Source: a virus. From it: DNA of 42,152 bases. This document shows, one piece after another, positions 6,674-14,016 of this stretch. Under the pieces are notes generated by a model. It was not told the DNA's origin. It was given only the letters and a program-made list of their open reading frames with translations, and searched no databases. Made by a program: the position numbers and the translations under genes. Positions within the stretch are counted from its first letter, which is position 1. Every line of letters begins with the position of its first letter. Location of the stretch: positions 1 to 42,152 of IMG/VR virus record IMGVR_UViG_3300025168_017083; one strand, 5' to 3'.

Positions 6674-9559
6674 ATGGCAGAACAAATAATATCACCAGGT
6701 GTATTTACTAGAGAAAATGACCAATCATTCTTACCACAAGGAGTTGGCGCAATTGGTGCAGCAGTAGTTGGACCTACAGTAAAAGGACCAGCATTCGTAC
6801 CAACAGTAGTAAAAAGCTTCGCTGAATATGAGAGAAAATTCGGAACACTTAGCTCAGACACATTTGTACCACAAACAGTTAGAGAATATCTTAAAAATGC
6901 AGGATCAGTAACAGTATGTAGAGTATTAGCTGGTGGTGGTTATACATTTAAAGATGGAGAAAATGAGTATATATCAATAGTAGCTTCAGGAAGTGAAAAC
7001 GTATTATTAGGAGTAATATTTCCCTCTAAAGCAACAGGAACTCCTAATTTAGGAGATTCAACTTTTTCAGGAACAGATTTTGATACTGACTTTAATTTAA
7101 CTTTAAGTGGAGCCGGAGTTACTACCACTCATTTCACAGCTTCAGTAAATCCAGCTAATTCTAACTACTTATTTAAACAATTAGGAGACTCACCTGATAA
7201 TAGTAAAGATGGAGTAGTATCATATGGAGGTACTCCTGGATACACATACATTAACTTTAAAAATCTACAAACAAGCATAGCATCAACAGTATCAGAAACA
7301 TCAACAATTGCATTTGCTGATAGTAATTTTAATAGTTCAAGTATTGATAGTATAGCAGGTTATGGAAACGCAGTAGTATTATCAGATAGTGATGGAGCAC
7401 AATACACAGTAGTATTTAGTGGTTCGTCTTATGTAGCTGCTGCAACAGTAGGCTTAACAGGATCATTAGTAAATGCATCACTTATAGGTTTAGATACTTT
7501 GGGAACTGTTTCAGGATCTGTTTTAGCTACAGCAATGAATACAGCTATTAATACTATAGGTTCATTTACCTCAACACTAAGCGGAAATTCATTAACAGTA
7601 ACAGTAACAGAAGGAGGATCAACAACAGATATTTTAAATCAATTCACTACTTCAACAACAGCATCAGTAGCAGTCACAACACAAGGAACAGACCTTTCAG
7701 GATATGATGGAATATCATCAGGCAAACCAATATTACTTGTCACACAATCAGTGAATGCAACATTTAACGGAACTAATCTTTCCCAAACTGAAGGATATGA
7801 TTTCGCTTCTACACCTTTTATTACCTCACAATTCTTAGATGTTAATAAAACAACAAAAGAATTATTTAAATTCCACAGTTTAGGACATGGTATAGCATGT
7901 AATACTGATTATAAAATATCTATTGCTAACTTAAAAGAACCTTCAGACATTGATAATGAGGAACAATATTCATCATTTTCAGTAATTATTAGAAGCTATG
8001 GAGACAAAGATAAATCTCCTTCAATTGTAGAACAATTTAATGGTTGTAATTTAGATCCAGACTCACCAAATTATATTTCAAGAGTAATTGGTGATAGATA
8101 TCCTCAATATAATGATACATTGGGTAAAGTAGAATTACTAGGTAACTTCTCAAACATTTCAGATTATGTTAGAGTAGAAGTAACAGACGCCGTTGGTTCA
8201 AAAGCAACTTCTCCTAAATTATCACCAAAAGGATTTGGAGCAGTAAGCAATCCAATTTCAACAGCTTCATTATCTGTTGATTGTGTATTCCCATCAGCTT
8301 CATATGAAGGAACACAAACAATTGGTGGAAATTATAGTACTAAAGCATATTTAGGTTGGAAATTTGATGATAAAGCATTAGATAATGCAAACTTTATTAA
8401 GCCTTTACCTTTTTCAACAGAAGGAAACGTGTCAGGCAAATTTAATGTTGAAAATTACTCAGGACATGCAAGTTCATCATTATGGGTAGGCTCATTAAGT
8501 GCCTCAATAGACACAACAGGAGCAACAGGACCAACAGCTGATCAACTTAAATTTACAGTCCCCTTCCAAGGAGGTGAGGATGGTGTTGCACCTTACATAG
8601 TTAAGTTTACAGGAAATGAAAGCACATTAGGTGGTACTTATACAGGAGGAACTAACCTATATGGTTTTAATTTATCAAACGGAGAAGCAGGCCACACAGG
8701 GTATAAAAAAGCATTAGATATCCTTTCAAATCAAGATGAGTATGATATTAACATGCTAGCTCTACCTGGAGTAATAAAACAACTTCACTCAGCAGTAACT
8801 ACTGCAGCAACGGACATGGTAGAAACACGTGGTGATGCCTTCTATGTAATGGATTTAGCTAAATACGACCAATCAGTTAATCAAGCAGTTAATGCAGCAG
8901 ATGGTTTAGATACCAACTACGCAGCTGTTTACTACCCATGGGTTAAAGTACTTGACACAGCAGCTAATAAGCCAGTACTAGTACCACCTTCAGTAATTGT
9001 ACCTGGAGCTATTGCAGCATCAGATAGAATTGGAGCTGAATGGTTTGCACCAGCAGGTTTAAATAGAGGAGTGCTTGGAAATGTATTAGAAGCTAAAATG
9101 AGATTAAATCAATCTGAAAGAGATAGATTATATAATGCGAAAGTAAATCCAATTGCAACCTTCCCACAAACAGGAGTTTGTATTTGGGGTCAAAAGACAC
9201 TACAAGAAAGATCAACAGCTCTCGATAGAATTAACGTTAGAAGATTATTAATTGCAGTTAAAAAATACATTGCAAGTTCTTCAAGATACTTAGTATTTGA
9301 ACAAAATACTCAAGCAACAAGAAATCGATTCTTAAACATTGTTAACCCATACTTAGAGTCAGTACAACAAAGACAAGGTTTATACGCCTTTAGAGTACAA
9401 ATGGATGAAAGTAACAATACTCCAGATGTAATTGATAGAAACCAACTAGTAGGTGCGATTTTCCTCCAACCAACTAAGACAGCCGAGTTTATTGTTCTTG
9501 ATTTTAATGTATTACCAACTGGAGCAACGTTTGACGGAGGAGGTTCAGGAGGATATTAA
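6674..9559 (+). CDS. gp18: Tail sheath protein (T4 gp18-like), enlarged
   Basis: This is the contractile sheath subunit. The N-terminus, ISPGVFTRENDQSFLPQG followed by AAVVGPTVKGPAFVPT, is the usual sheath opening. The C-terminal domain at about 855-955 has the conserved RRLLIAVKKYI, VNPYLESVQQRQGLY and DVIDRNQLVGAIFLQP stretches. At 961 residues it is about 300 longer than T4 gp18 (659). The extra material lies in the Ser/Thr/Gly-rich middle (roughly 100-360), likely surface domains. It ends GGGSGGY. A 114-nt gap precedes the start. The next gene is the tail tube, the standard pairing. Together they form the contractile tail that drives DNA injection. Confidence 0.95.
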   Translation: MAEQIISPGVFTRENDQSFLPQGVGAIGAAVVGPTVKGPAFVPTVVKSFAEYERKFGTLSSDTFVPQTVREYLKNAGSVTVCRVLAGGGYTFKDGENEYISIVASGSENVLLGVIFPSKATGTPNLGDSTFSGTDFDTDFNLTLSGAGVTTTHFTASVNPANSNYLFKQLGDSPDNSKDGVVSYGGTPGYTYINFKNLQTSIASTVSETSTIAFADSNFNSSSIDSIAGYGNAVVLSDSDGAQYTVVFSGSSYVAAATVGLTGSLVNASLIGLDTLGTVSGSVLATAMNTAINTIGSFTSTLSGNSLTVTVTEGGSTTDILNQFTTSTTASVAVTTQGTDLSGYDGISSGKPILLVTQSVNATFNGTNLSQTEGYDFASTPFITSQFLDVNKTTKELFKFHSLGHGIACNTDYKISIANLKEPSDIDNEEQYSSFSVIIRSYGDKDKSPSIVEQFNGCNLDPDSPNYISRVIGDRYPQYNDTLGKVELLGNFSNISDYVRVEVTDAVGSKATSPKLSPKGFGAVSNPISTASLSVDCVFPSASYEGTQTIGGNYSTKAYLGWKFDDKALDNANFIKPLPFSTEGNVSGKFNVENYSGHASSSLWVGSLSASIDTTGATGPTADQLKFTVPFQGGEDGVAPYIVKFTGNESTLGGTYTGGTNLYGFNLSNGEAGHTGYKKALDILSNQDEYDINMLALPGVIKQLHSAVTTAATDMVETRGDAFYVMDLAKYDQSVNQAVNAADGLDTNYAAVYYPWVKVLDTAANKPVLVPPSVIVPGAIAASDRIGAEWFAPAGLNRGVLGNVLEAKMRLNQSERDRLYNAKVNPIATFPQTGVCIWGQKTLQERSTALDRINVRRLLIAVKKYIASSSRYLVFEQNTQATRNRFLNIVNPYLESVQQRQGLYAFRVQMDESNNTPDVIDRNQLVGAIFLQPTKTAEFIVLDFNVLPTGATFDGGGSGGY

Positions 9560-9575
9560 AAAAAATAATACTCTT

Positions 9576-9584
9576 ATATTTATA
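9576..9584 (+). promoter_or_regulatory. Candidate late promoter element ATATTTATA before tube gene
   Basis: CTTATATTTATAATAG sits in the 56-nt gap between sheath and tube genes, 31 nt upstream of the tube start. It shares the ATATTTATA nonamer with three other tail-gene gaps. Separate transcription of the abundant tube protein would make sense, but this is inferred. Confidence 0.4.
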
Positions 9585-9615
9585 ATAGAATAACAAGAAA
9601 AATACCAATAAAAAG

Positions 9616-10101
9616 ATGGCAATATTAAATACAAACGAAATGATGTTCACAGCATTCGAACCTAAGTTGCAAAACAGGTTTGTAATGTATATCGACGGTA
9701 TTCCGGCTTACTTAGTTAAAAAAGTATCCAGACCAAACGTTACATTTGGCGATGTAACTCTCGATCACATCAACGTGAAAAGAAAACTTAAAGGAAAAGC
9801 AGATTGGGGTAATATTACAGCAGACCTTTATGATCCCGTAACACCTTCAGGAGCACAAGCAGTAATGGAGTGGGTTCGTTTGTCACACGAGTCAGTAACG
9901 GGTAGAGATGGTTACTCTGATTTCTATAAAAAAGATATTAGATTTAATGCACTTGGTCCTGTTGGAGATGTTGTTGAAGAGTGGATTTGTAAAGGAGCAT
10001 ATGTTCAATCAGCTAACTTTGGAGATGCTGATTGGACTTCAGACACACCAATGAATATTAACTTAACTATTAGAATGGATTACGCCATCTTAAATTACTA
10101 A
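9616..10101 (+). CDS. gp19: Tail tube protein (T4 gp19-like)
   Basis: The 161-residue product matches the tail tube family in size (T4 gp19 is 163) and pattern: FEPKLQNRFVMYIDGIPAYLV, VTFGDVTLDHINVKRKLKGK, then WGNITADLYDPV and AVMEWVRLSHES. It ends INLTIRMDYAILNY. It forms the rigid inner tube inside the sheath. It lies directly after the sheath gene, as in other myoviruses. A terminator-like hairpin follows its stop, as expected for a highly expressed monocistronic message. Confidence 0.94.
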   Translation: MAILNTNEMMFTAFEPKLQNRFVMYIDGIPAYLVKKVSRPNVTFGDVTLDHINVKRKLKGKADWGNITADLYDPVTPSGAQAVMEWVRLSHESVTGRDGYSDFYKKDIRFNALGPVGDVVEEWICKGAYVQSANFGDADWTSDTPMNINLTIRMDYAILNY

Positions 10102-10123
10102 TAGTAATAATTTATATAAAAGA

Positions 10124-10147
10124 AAAGCGCCTATTGGCGCTTTCTTT
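10124..10147 (+). terminator. Intrinsic terminator after the tail tube gene
   Basis: An 8-bp stem AAAGCGCC/GGCGCTTT with a TATT loop (10124-10143) lies 22 nt after the tube stop, followed by CTTTATTT. It is one of the few GC-rich stems in an AT-rich genome, and its position fits rho-independent termination. Confidence 0.75.
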
Positions 10148-10152
10148 ATTTA

Positions 10153-10197
10153 CTATATATGTATATCTGAAACCAGTTTTAAACATTAAATAAAGTT
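10153..10197 (+). promoter_or_regulatory. TATATATGTATATC element and AAAGTTATG leader
   Basis: Just after the terminator, TATATATGTATATC repeats the sequence at about 6223. It is followed 28 nt later by AAATAAAGTTATG, which starts the next gene. A promoter here would restart transcription after the tube terminator. Confidence 0.4.
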
Positions 10198-10947
10198 ATG
10201 GAACAAACAAAACCAACCTTCCCAACAGAGGAAGTAACATTACCTTCAAAAGGCCTCCTATATCCTGAAGATTCCCCCTTATCTAAGGGGACTGTTGAAA
10301 TGAAATATATGACTGCTAAAGAAGAAGACATTCTTACAAACCAAAATTATATTGAAAATGGAACAGTAATAGATAAATTACTTCAATCATTAATAGTAAC
10401 AAAAATAGATTATGATGATTTATTAGTTGGGGATAAAAATGCAATTTTAATAGCTGCTCGTATTTTAGGGTATGGAAGTGAATATTCATTCCAATATAAA
10501 GAAGAAAATATTGAAATAGATTTAACAAATGTAGAAGATAAACCATTAAATGAAAAATTAATCACTAAAGGTAAAAATACATTTCACTACACCCTTCCTA
10601 CATCTAAAACTGAAATAACTTTTAAACTTTTAACACATAGGGATGAGAAAGCAATCACTAATGAAATAAAAGGTCTTAAAAAAATAGATAAAAAATCATC
10701 ATTCGAAATTACAACTAGGATGAAATATCTAATAACATCTATAAATGGTGACAGTGATAAAAAAACCATCCGAGAATTTGTTGACACACAGCTATTAGCA
10801 CGCGATTCAAGATCATTAAGAAACTATGCCTCTAATATTCAACCCGATATTGATTTAACATTCGAGTATGAAGATACTAAAGGCGACACATCGAGAGTAA
10901 ATATCCCTATCGATGTTAACTTTTTTTGGCCTGACGCTGAAGTATAG
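10198..10947 (+). CDS. gp26: Baseplate hub/assembly protein, T4 gp26-like
   Basis: The 249-residue protein has the pattern of the T4 baseplate gp26 family. It begins with EVTLPSKGLLYPEDSPLSKG, then EMKYMTAKEEDILTNQNYI and NAILIAARILGYGSEYSF, and ends FFWPDAEV. T4 gp26 acts in assembly of the central baseplate hub. The final part overlaps a second open frame (10913-11185). Just before the stop there is a run of seven T's (10921-10927) read as TTT TTT TGG. A -2 slip there keeps TTT pairing and continues into the second frame, giving a fused longer form. The start follows the AAAGTTATG leader. Confidence 0.8.
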   Translation: MEQTKPTFPTEEVTLPSKGLLYPEDSPLSKGTVEMKYMTAKEEDILTNQNYIENGTVIDKLLQSLIVTKIDYDDLLVGDKNAILIAARILGYGSEYSFQYKEENIEIDLTNVEDKPLNEKLITKGKNTFHYTLPTSKTEITFKLLTHRDEKAITNEIKGLKKIDKKSSFEITTRMKYLITSINGDSDKKTIREFVDTQLLARDSRSLRNYASNIQPDIDLTFEYEDTKGDTSRVNIPIDVNFFWPDAEV

Positions 10948-11185
10948 GAATCTCCTATTTACCCAATTGCATGATCTAGTGTACCATGGCGGTGGTGGAT
11001 TTATACACTCAGAAGTTTATAACATGCCCGTTTGGATGAGAATGTTTCATATTGGAAAAATTAATGAATTCAATAAGAAACAAAAAGCAGAGATGGACAA
11101 ACAGAAAGGTCAATCTAATGTGGGGGATGGGCAATTATCAAGACCCAATATAAATCCCTCATCAACATATAATATCAGTAAATAG
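10913..11185 (+). CDS. Downstream partner of gp26-like gene, probably reached by frameshift
   Basis: The frame carries YRNLLFTQLHDLVYHGGGGF and EVYNMPVWMRMFHIGKINEF, resembling a short conserved protein that follows gp26-like genes in marine T4-like phages (recalled, not searched). The ATG at 10913 is inside the upstream gene with no leader like those of its neighbours. The first ten or so residues (MLTFFGLTLK) mirror the upstream coding sequence in another frame. Either it starts there, or it is made as a C-terminal extension of the gp26-like protein through slippage on T7 at 10921. The C-terminal 35 residues are hydrophilic and lysine- and glutamine-rich. The conserved, clearly coding part runs from about 10943. 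Confidence 0.65.
   Translation: MLTFFGLTLKYRNLLFTQLHDLVYHGGGGFIHSEVYNMPVWMRMFHIGKINEFNKKQKAEMDKQKGQSNVGDGQLSRPNINPSSTYNISK
10921..10927 (+). other. Candidate slippery site (T7) for programmed frameshift
   Basis: Seven consecutive T's are read AAC TTT TTT TGG in the gp26-like frame. Moving back two bases leaves TTT codons in place and enters the frame of the 10913-11185 product. A -1 slip would hit TGA within three codons. No strong downstream stem was seen by eye. Confidence 0.45.
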
Positions 11186-11186
11186 G

Positions 11187-11211
11187 AGACGCGCAAGCGT
11201 CTTTTATTTTT
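11187..11211 (+). terminator. Intrinsic terminator after the gp26-like region
   Basis: AGACGC and GCGTCT form a 6-bp stem with a GCAA tetraloop (11187-11202), followed by TTTATTTTTT. It begins 2 nt after the stop at 11185. This is a classic rho-independent layout. Confidence 0.8.
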
Positions 11212-11213
11212 TC

Positions 11214-11222
11214 ATATTTATA
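11214..11222 (+). promoter_or_regulatory. Candidate late promoter element ATATTTATA before tape measure gene
   Basis: The nonamer lies directly after the terminator and 18 nt upstream of the tape-measure start. It is identical to those at 6622, 9576 and 13244. The terminator-promoter-gene order supports a regulatory role. Confidence 0.45.
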
Positions 11223-11240
11223 TAAGAATAATAATATACT

Positions 11241-13241
11241 ATGGGAGCTAACGACGACTTAGAAAAAGGTAATAAACTACTAAAAGACCAAGCAGTAGAA
11301 GCAGGATATGTAGATAATGCATATAAATCTATTGCCGCTACATTATCAAATATGTTTGAAGACGTAATTGATAATCTTAATGGTGTTGATGCTGTAGGGG
11401 GTAAAATAGCTAAATCTTACGAAAGAGATATTGTAGGTTCTATTAAAAAAATGTCTAGTGGATTAGAAAAAACTATAGAAATCCAGGATAAAATAAATAA
11501 AGGTCACAATGTTTCGAAAGAAATAGAATCAAAATTAGCCACATTAAAAACAAGAGCTCTATTAACTAGTCAAAAAATATCTCAAGCTGAAGGCTTATCA
11601 TCAGAAGCCAAAGTAAAACTGAGAACTGCTTTAAAAGAGCAGTACATACTTGAAACAAAGAACCTTAACTCTCTTAAAGCACAAAATGAAGAGACACAAA
11701 AGAATAAAAGCTTTACACAATCTATAGGGGAAAACTTACAAGGATGGGCAAATAATCTAGATGAAACAGGAGCATTAGCTTCTATATTAAAAGGAGATTT
11801 TAACTCTATAGCGGGTACTACAAAAGCATTAGAATTAGTCTTTGGTTTATTAGCAAAAGCAACTTTACAAGCAAATAAATCAACAGCTAATATACAAAAA
11901 GAACTAGGAGTAGGAACCTTAACAGCAACACAATTTAGACTCCAAATAGCAGGAGCTGCTTTTTCAGCTAACGATTTAAGAATCACCACTGAGGGTTTAA
12001 TTAAAGCAAACTCTACACTCAATTCCAGCTACCAAACAGCAGCTATTTTTAATAAAGATATATTAAAAGGAGCAACATCCATATTAGACGCACAAGTTAT
12101 GTCTGAGGAAGCTACCTCACAATTAGCAGGGGATGCTGCACGTTTAGGTATGACTTTTGATCAATCACTCAAGACACAAGAAAACGCAGTAAATGCTGTT
12201 AATTCACAAACAGGAGCCCAAATAAGTCTAAAAGCAGTATTAGAAGCCTCAAATAAGGTATCGGGTCAAATAAGAGCCCAATTAGGAGCTAACCCTGAAG
12301 CTATAGCTAGAGCAGTAACACACGCAAAAGCATTAGGTTTTGAATTAGATCAAATAGCATCAGCAGGTAAATCAATGTTAGATTTTGAGTCTTCTATAAG
12401 TGCTGAACTAGAGGCTGAACTATTAACAGGAAAACAACTTAATCTTGAAAAAGCTAGATTAGCAGCATTAACAGGAGACTATGAAACTCTAACCTCTGAA
12501 ATAGTAAACAATGTGGGAGATTGGAATTCTTTCCAAGATATGAATGTCCTTCAACAAGACGCTATAGCTAAATCTGTAGGAATGACAGCTGATCAATTAG
12601 CAAATTCATTAATTACAGAAGAAAATAGATCACAATTATTAGCAGATGCTATAGCTTCCGGGGATAAACAAAGAGTATCGGAATTAAAAGCACTAGATAC
12701 ACAAGAAAAATTTGCTAAAGTAATGCTTCAAATTAAAGGCCTATTTGTAGATATAGCAACAATATTTTCACCTATAGCAGATCTTGTAGGACTAATAGCT
12801 GATGGTTTGGGAACATGGGTAGGTAAATTAGGGGCGGTTATAGCGGCTTTTATAATTATGAGAAAATTAAGTATAGGAACAGCTATCACTAAATTATTTT
12901 CCGCAGCTTCGTGGGCGGGTCCTGCTGCCCCTATTGTAGGATTAGCGTCAGTATTAGCAATGATGGGTGCTGTAAGTCAGTATTCGAAAAAAATGGATGA
13001 TGGTACAATTAGTCCAGAAGGTTTAGTTGTAAACTCCCCAAAAGGATCAATTAATCTTAATAAAGATGATTCTATAATCGCAGGAACTAATTTAGGAGGA
13101 GGAGAAGGAAACACTCAACAAGCACCCGCACCCGTTATAGTAAAAAGCACAATACAATATGATTCATTTTCTAGAAATAGCTCAGCAGCATATGGAGGAA
13201 AATTTTCAGAAGAAGCAAGACACACACACTCATTTGTTTAA
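11241..13241 (+). CDS. Tail tape measure protein
   Basis: The 666-residue protein is largely alpha-helical with long Ala/Lys/Glu/Leu-rich stretches (about 1-180 and 330-480). Near the C-terminus it has a hydrophobic segment, LVGLIADGLGTWVGKLGAVI followed by AAFIIMRKL (about 510-550), then a Gly/Ala-rich segment (PIVGLASVLAMMGAV). The motif TISPEGLVVNSPKGSINLNK near 590 resembles the C-terminal region of other myophage tape measures. It sets tail length and occupies the tube lumen before injection. The order sheath, tube, gp26-like, tape measure fits tail modules, where tape measures follow the assembly chaperones. The length is close to T4 gp29 (590), so a T4-like tail length is expected. Confidence 0.82.
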   Translation: MGANDDLEKGNKLLKDQAVEAGYVDNAYKSIAATLSNMFEDVIDNLNGVDAVGGKIAKSYERDIVGSIKKMSSGLEKTIEIQDKINKGHNVSKEIESKLATLKTRALLTSQKISQAEGLSSEAKVKLRTALKEQYILETKNLNSLKAQNEETQKNKSFTQSIGENLQGWANNLDETGALASILKGDFNSIAGTTKALELVFGLLAKATLQANKSTANIQKELGVGTLTATQFRLQIAGAAFSANDLRITTEGLIKANSTLNSSYQTAAIFNKDILKGATSILDAQVMSEEATSQLAGDAARLGMTFDQSLKTQENAVNAVNSQTGAQISLKAVLEASNKVSGQIRAQLGANPEAIARAVTHAKALGFELDQIASAGKSMLDFESSISAELEAELLTGKQLNLEKARLAALTGDYETLTSEIVNNVGDWNSFQDMNVLQQDAIAKSVGMTADQLANSLITEENRSQLLADAIASGDKQRVSELKALDTQEKFAKVMLQIKGLFVDIATIFSPIADLVGLIADGLGTWVGKLGAVIAAFIIMRKLSIGTAITKLFSAASWAGPAAPIVGLASVLAMMGAVSQYSKKMDDGTISPEGLVVNSPKGSINLNKDDSIIAGTNLGGGEGNTQQAPAPVIVKSTIQYDSFSRNSSAAYGGKFSEEARHTHSFV

Positions 13242-13243
13242 AT

Positions 13244-13252
13244 ATATTTATA
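13244..13252 (+). promoter_or_regulatory. Candidate late promoter element ATATTTATA before 13270 gene
   Basis: ATATTTATA begins 3 nt after the tape-measure stop and ends 17 nt before the next start, nearly the same spacing as at 11214. It is the fourth copy in the tail module. Confidence 0.4.
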
Positions 13253-13269
13253 ACAAACAATAAAATATT

Positions 13270-14007
13270 ATGGGATTAAAAGACTTAAAATCACAATTCG
13301 ACTTAGTACCAGGACCAACAGCTCCTGTAGGAAACATGGATTCAATGCAGGGTCCTCAATTTGACAATGGGGTTGAACCCCAGGGAAATTCAGTAGATAC
13401 TATCCATGAAAGATCATTAACACAACCATACAATTATCAACACGGTAATTCCCCAGAAGTATTAACCCCAACATCCTTAGATTTAAATGGCGAACAGGGC
13501 CCTCAATTCGACAGTGGTATCGAACCTACAGGGGATTTAATAGATACTATCCATGAAAGATCACTCACTCAAAACCATTCTTACAACCACGGTGGTACTC
13601 CTGGATTAGCAAATGCATCAACATTAGATTTAGATGGTTTGCCTGATTCACAATATAATACATTAGACGGAACCAGTGATTCCCCTTTCACTAGTAGAAA
13701 TGGAACAGGAGACCATATGGTGGATTTATTGACATCCCATGGAGGTTCATCAAACTCAGGATTATCTTATAAACCAGGCATTCATGATTTAAATGGAAAC
13801 GAAGGCCCTTCATTTAACATGGGGGATTCAACATTAAAACAAGATTTATTAGCAAATATATATCAAAGTGCAATAAATCCAGGAGCAAGTTATGGTGCTG
13901 GTCAACCAGGAGCAACATGGCCTAATATTAACCCTGCATCTACTGATTTAGACGGTACTACCCCCACAGGATATGCAAATCCCGATACGGGAGATCTAGT
14001 AGGTTAA
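13270..14007 (+). CDS. Repeat protein of the tail module, function unknown
   Basis: The 245-residue protein is built from imperfect units of about 50 residues. The unit core is GPQFD(N/S)G(V/I)EP, then DTIHERSLTQ, NYQHG or SYNHG, and LDL(N/D)G. Clear units start near residues 28 and 77, with degenerate ones near 126 and 179. It is rich in Gly, Pro, Asn, Asp and Ser, and I predict little regular secondary structure. The N-terminus MGLKDLKSQF resembles MGLKQLLSNL of the next gene, 9 nt downstream. The family is not recognised. A flexible virion or baseplate-associated protein is a reasonable guess from location alone. Confidence 0.65.
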   Translation: MGLKDLKSQFDLVPGPTAPVGNMDSMQGPQFDNGVEPQGNSVDTIHERSLTQPYNYQHGNSPEVLTPTSLDLNGEQGPQFDSGIEPTGDLIDTIHERSLTQNHSYNHGGTPGLANASTLDLDGLPDSQYNTLDGTSDSPFTSRNGTGDHMVDLLTSHGGSSNSGLSYKPGIHDLNGNEGPSFNMGDSTLKQDLLANIYQSAINPGASYGAGQPGATWPNINPASTDLDGTTPTGYANPDTGDLVG

Positions 14008-14016
14008 AAATTAACT

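Noticed and set aside
11582-12022. Long minus-strand open frame opposite the tape measure gene
   Set aside because: It is the shadow of a highly biased, helical coding gene on the + strand. All other genes are on +, and its product has no recognisable pattern.
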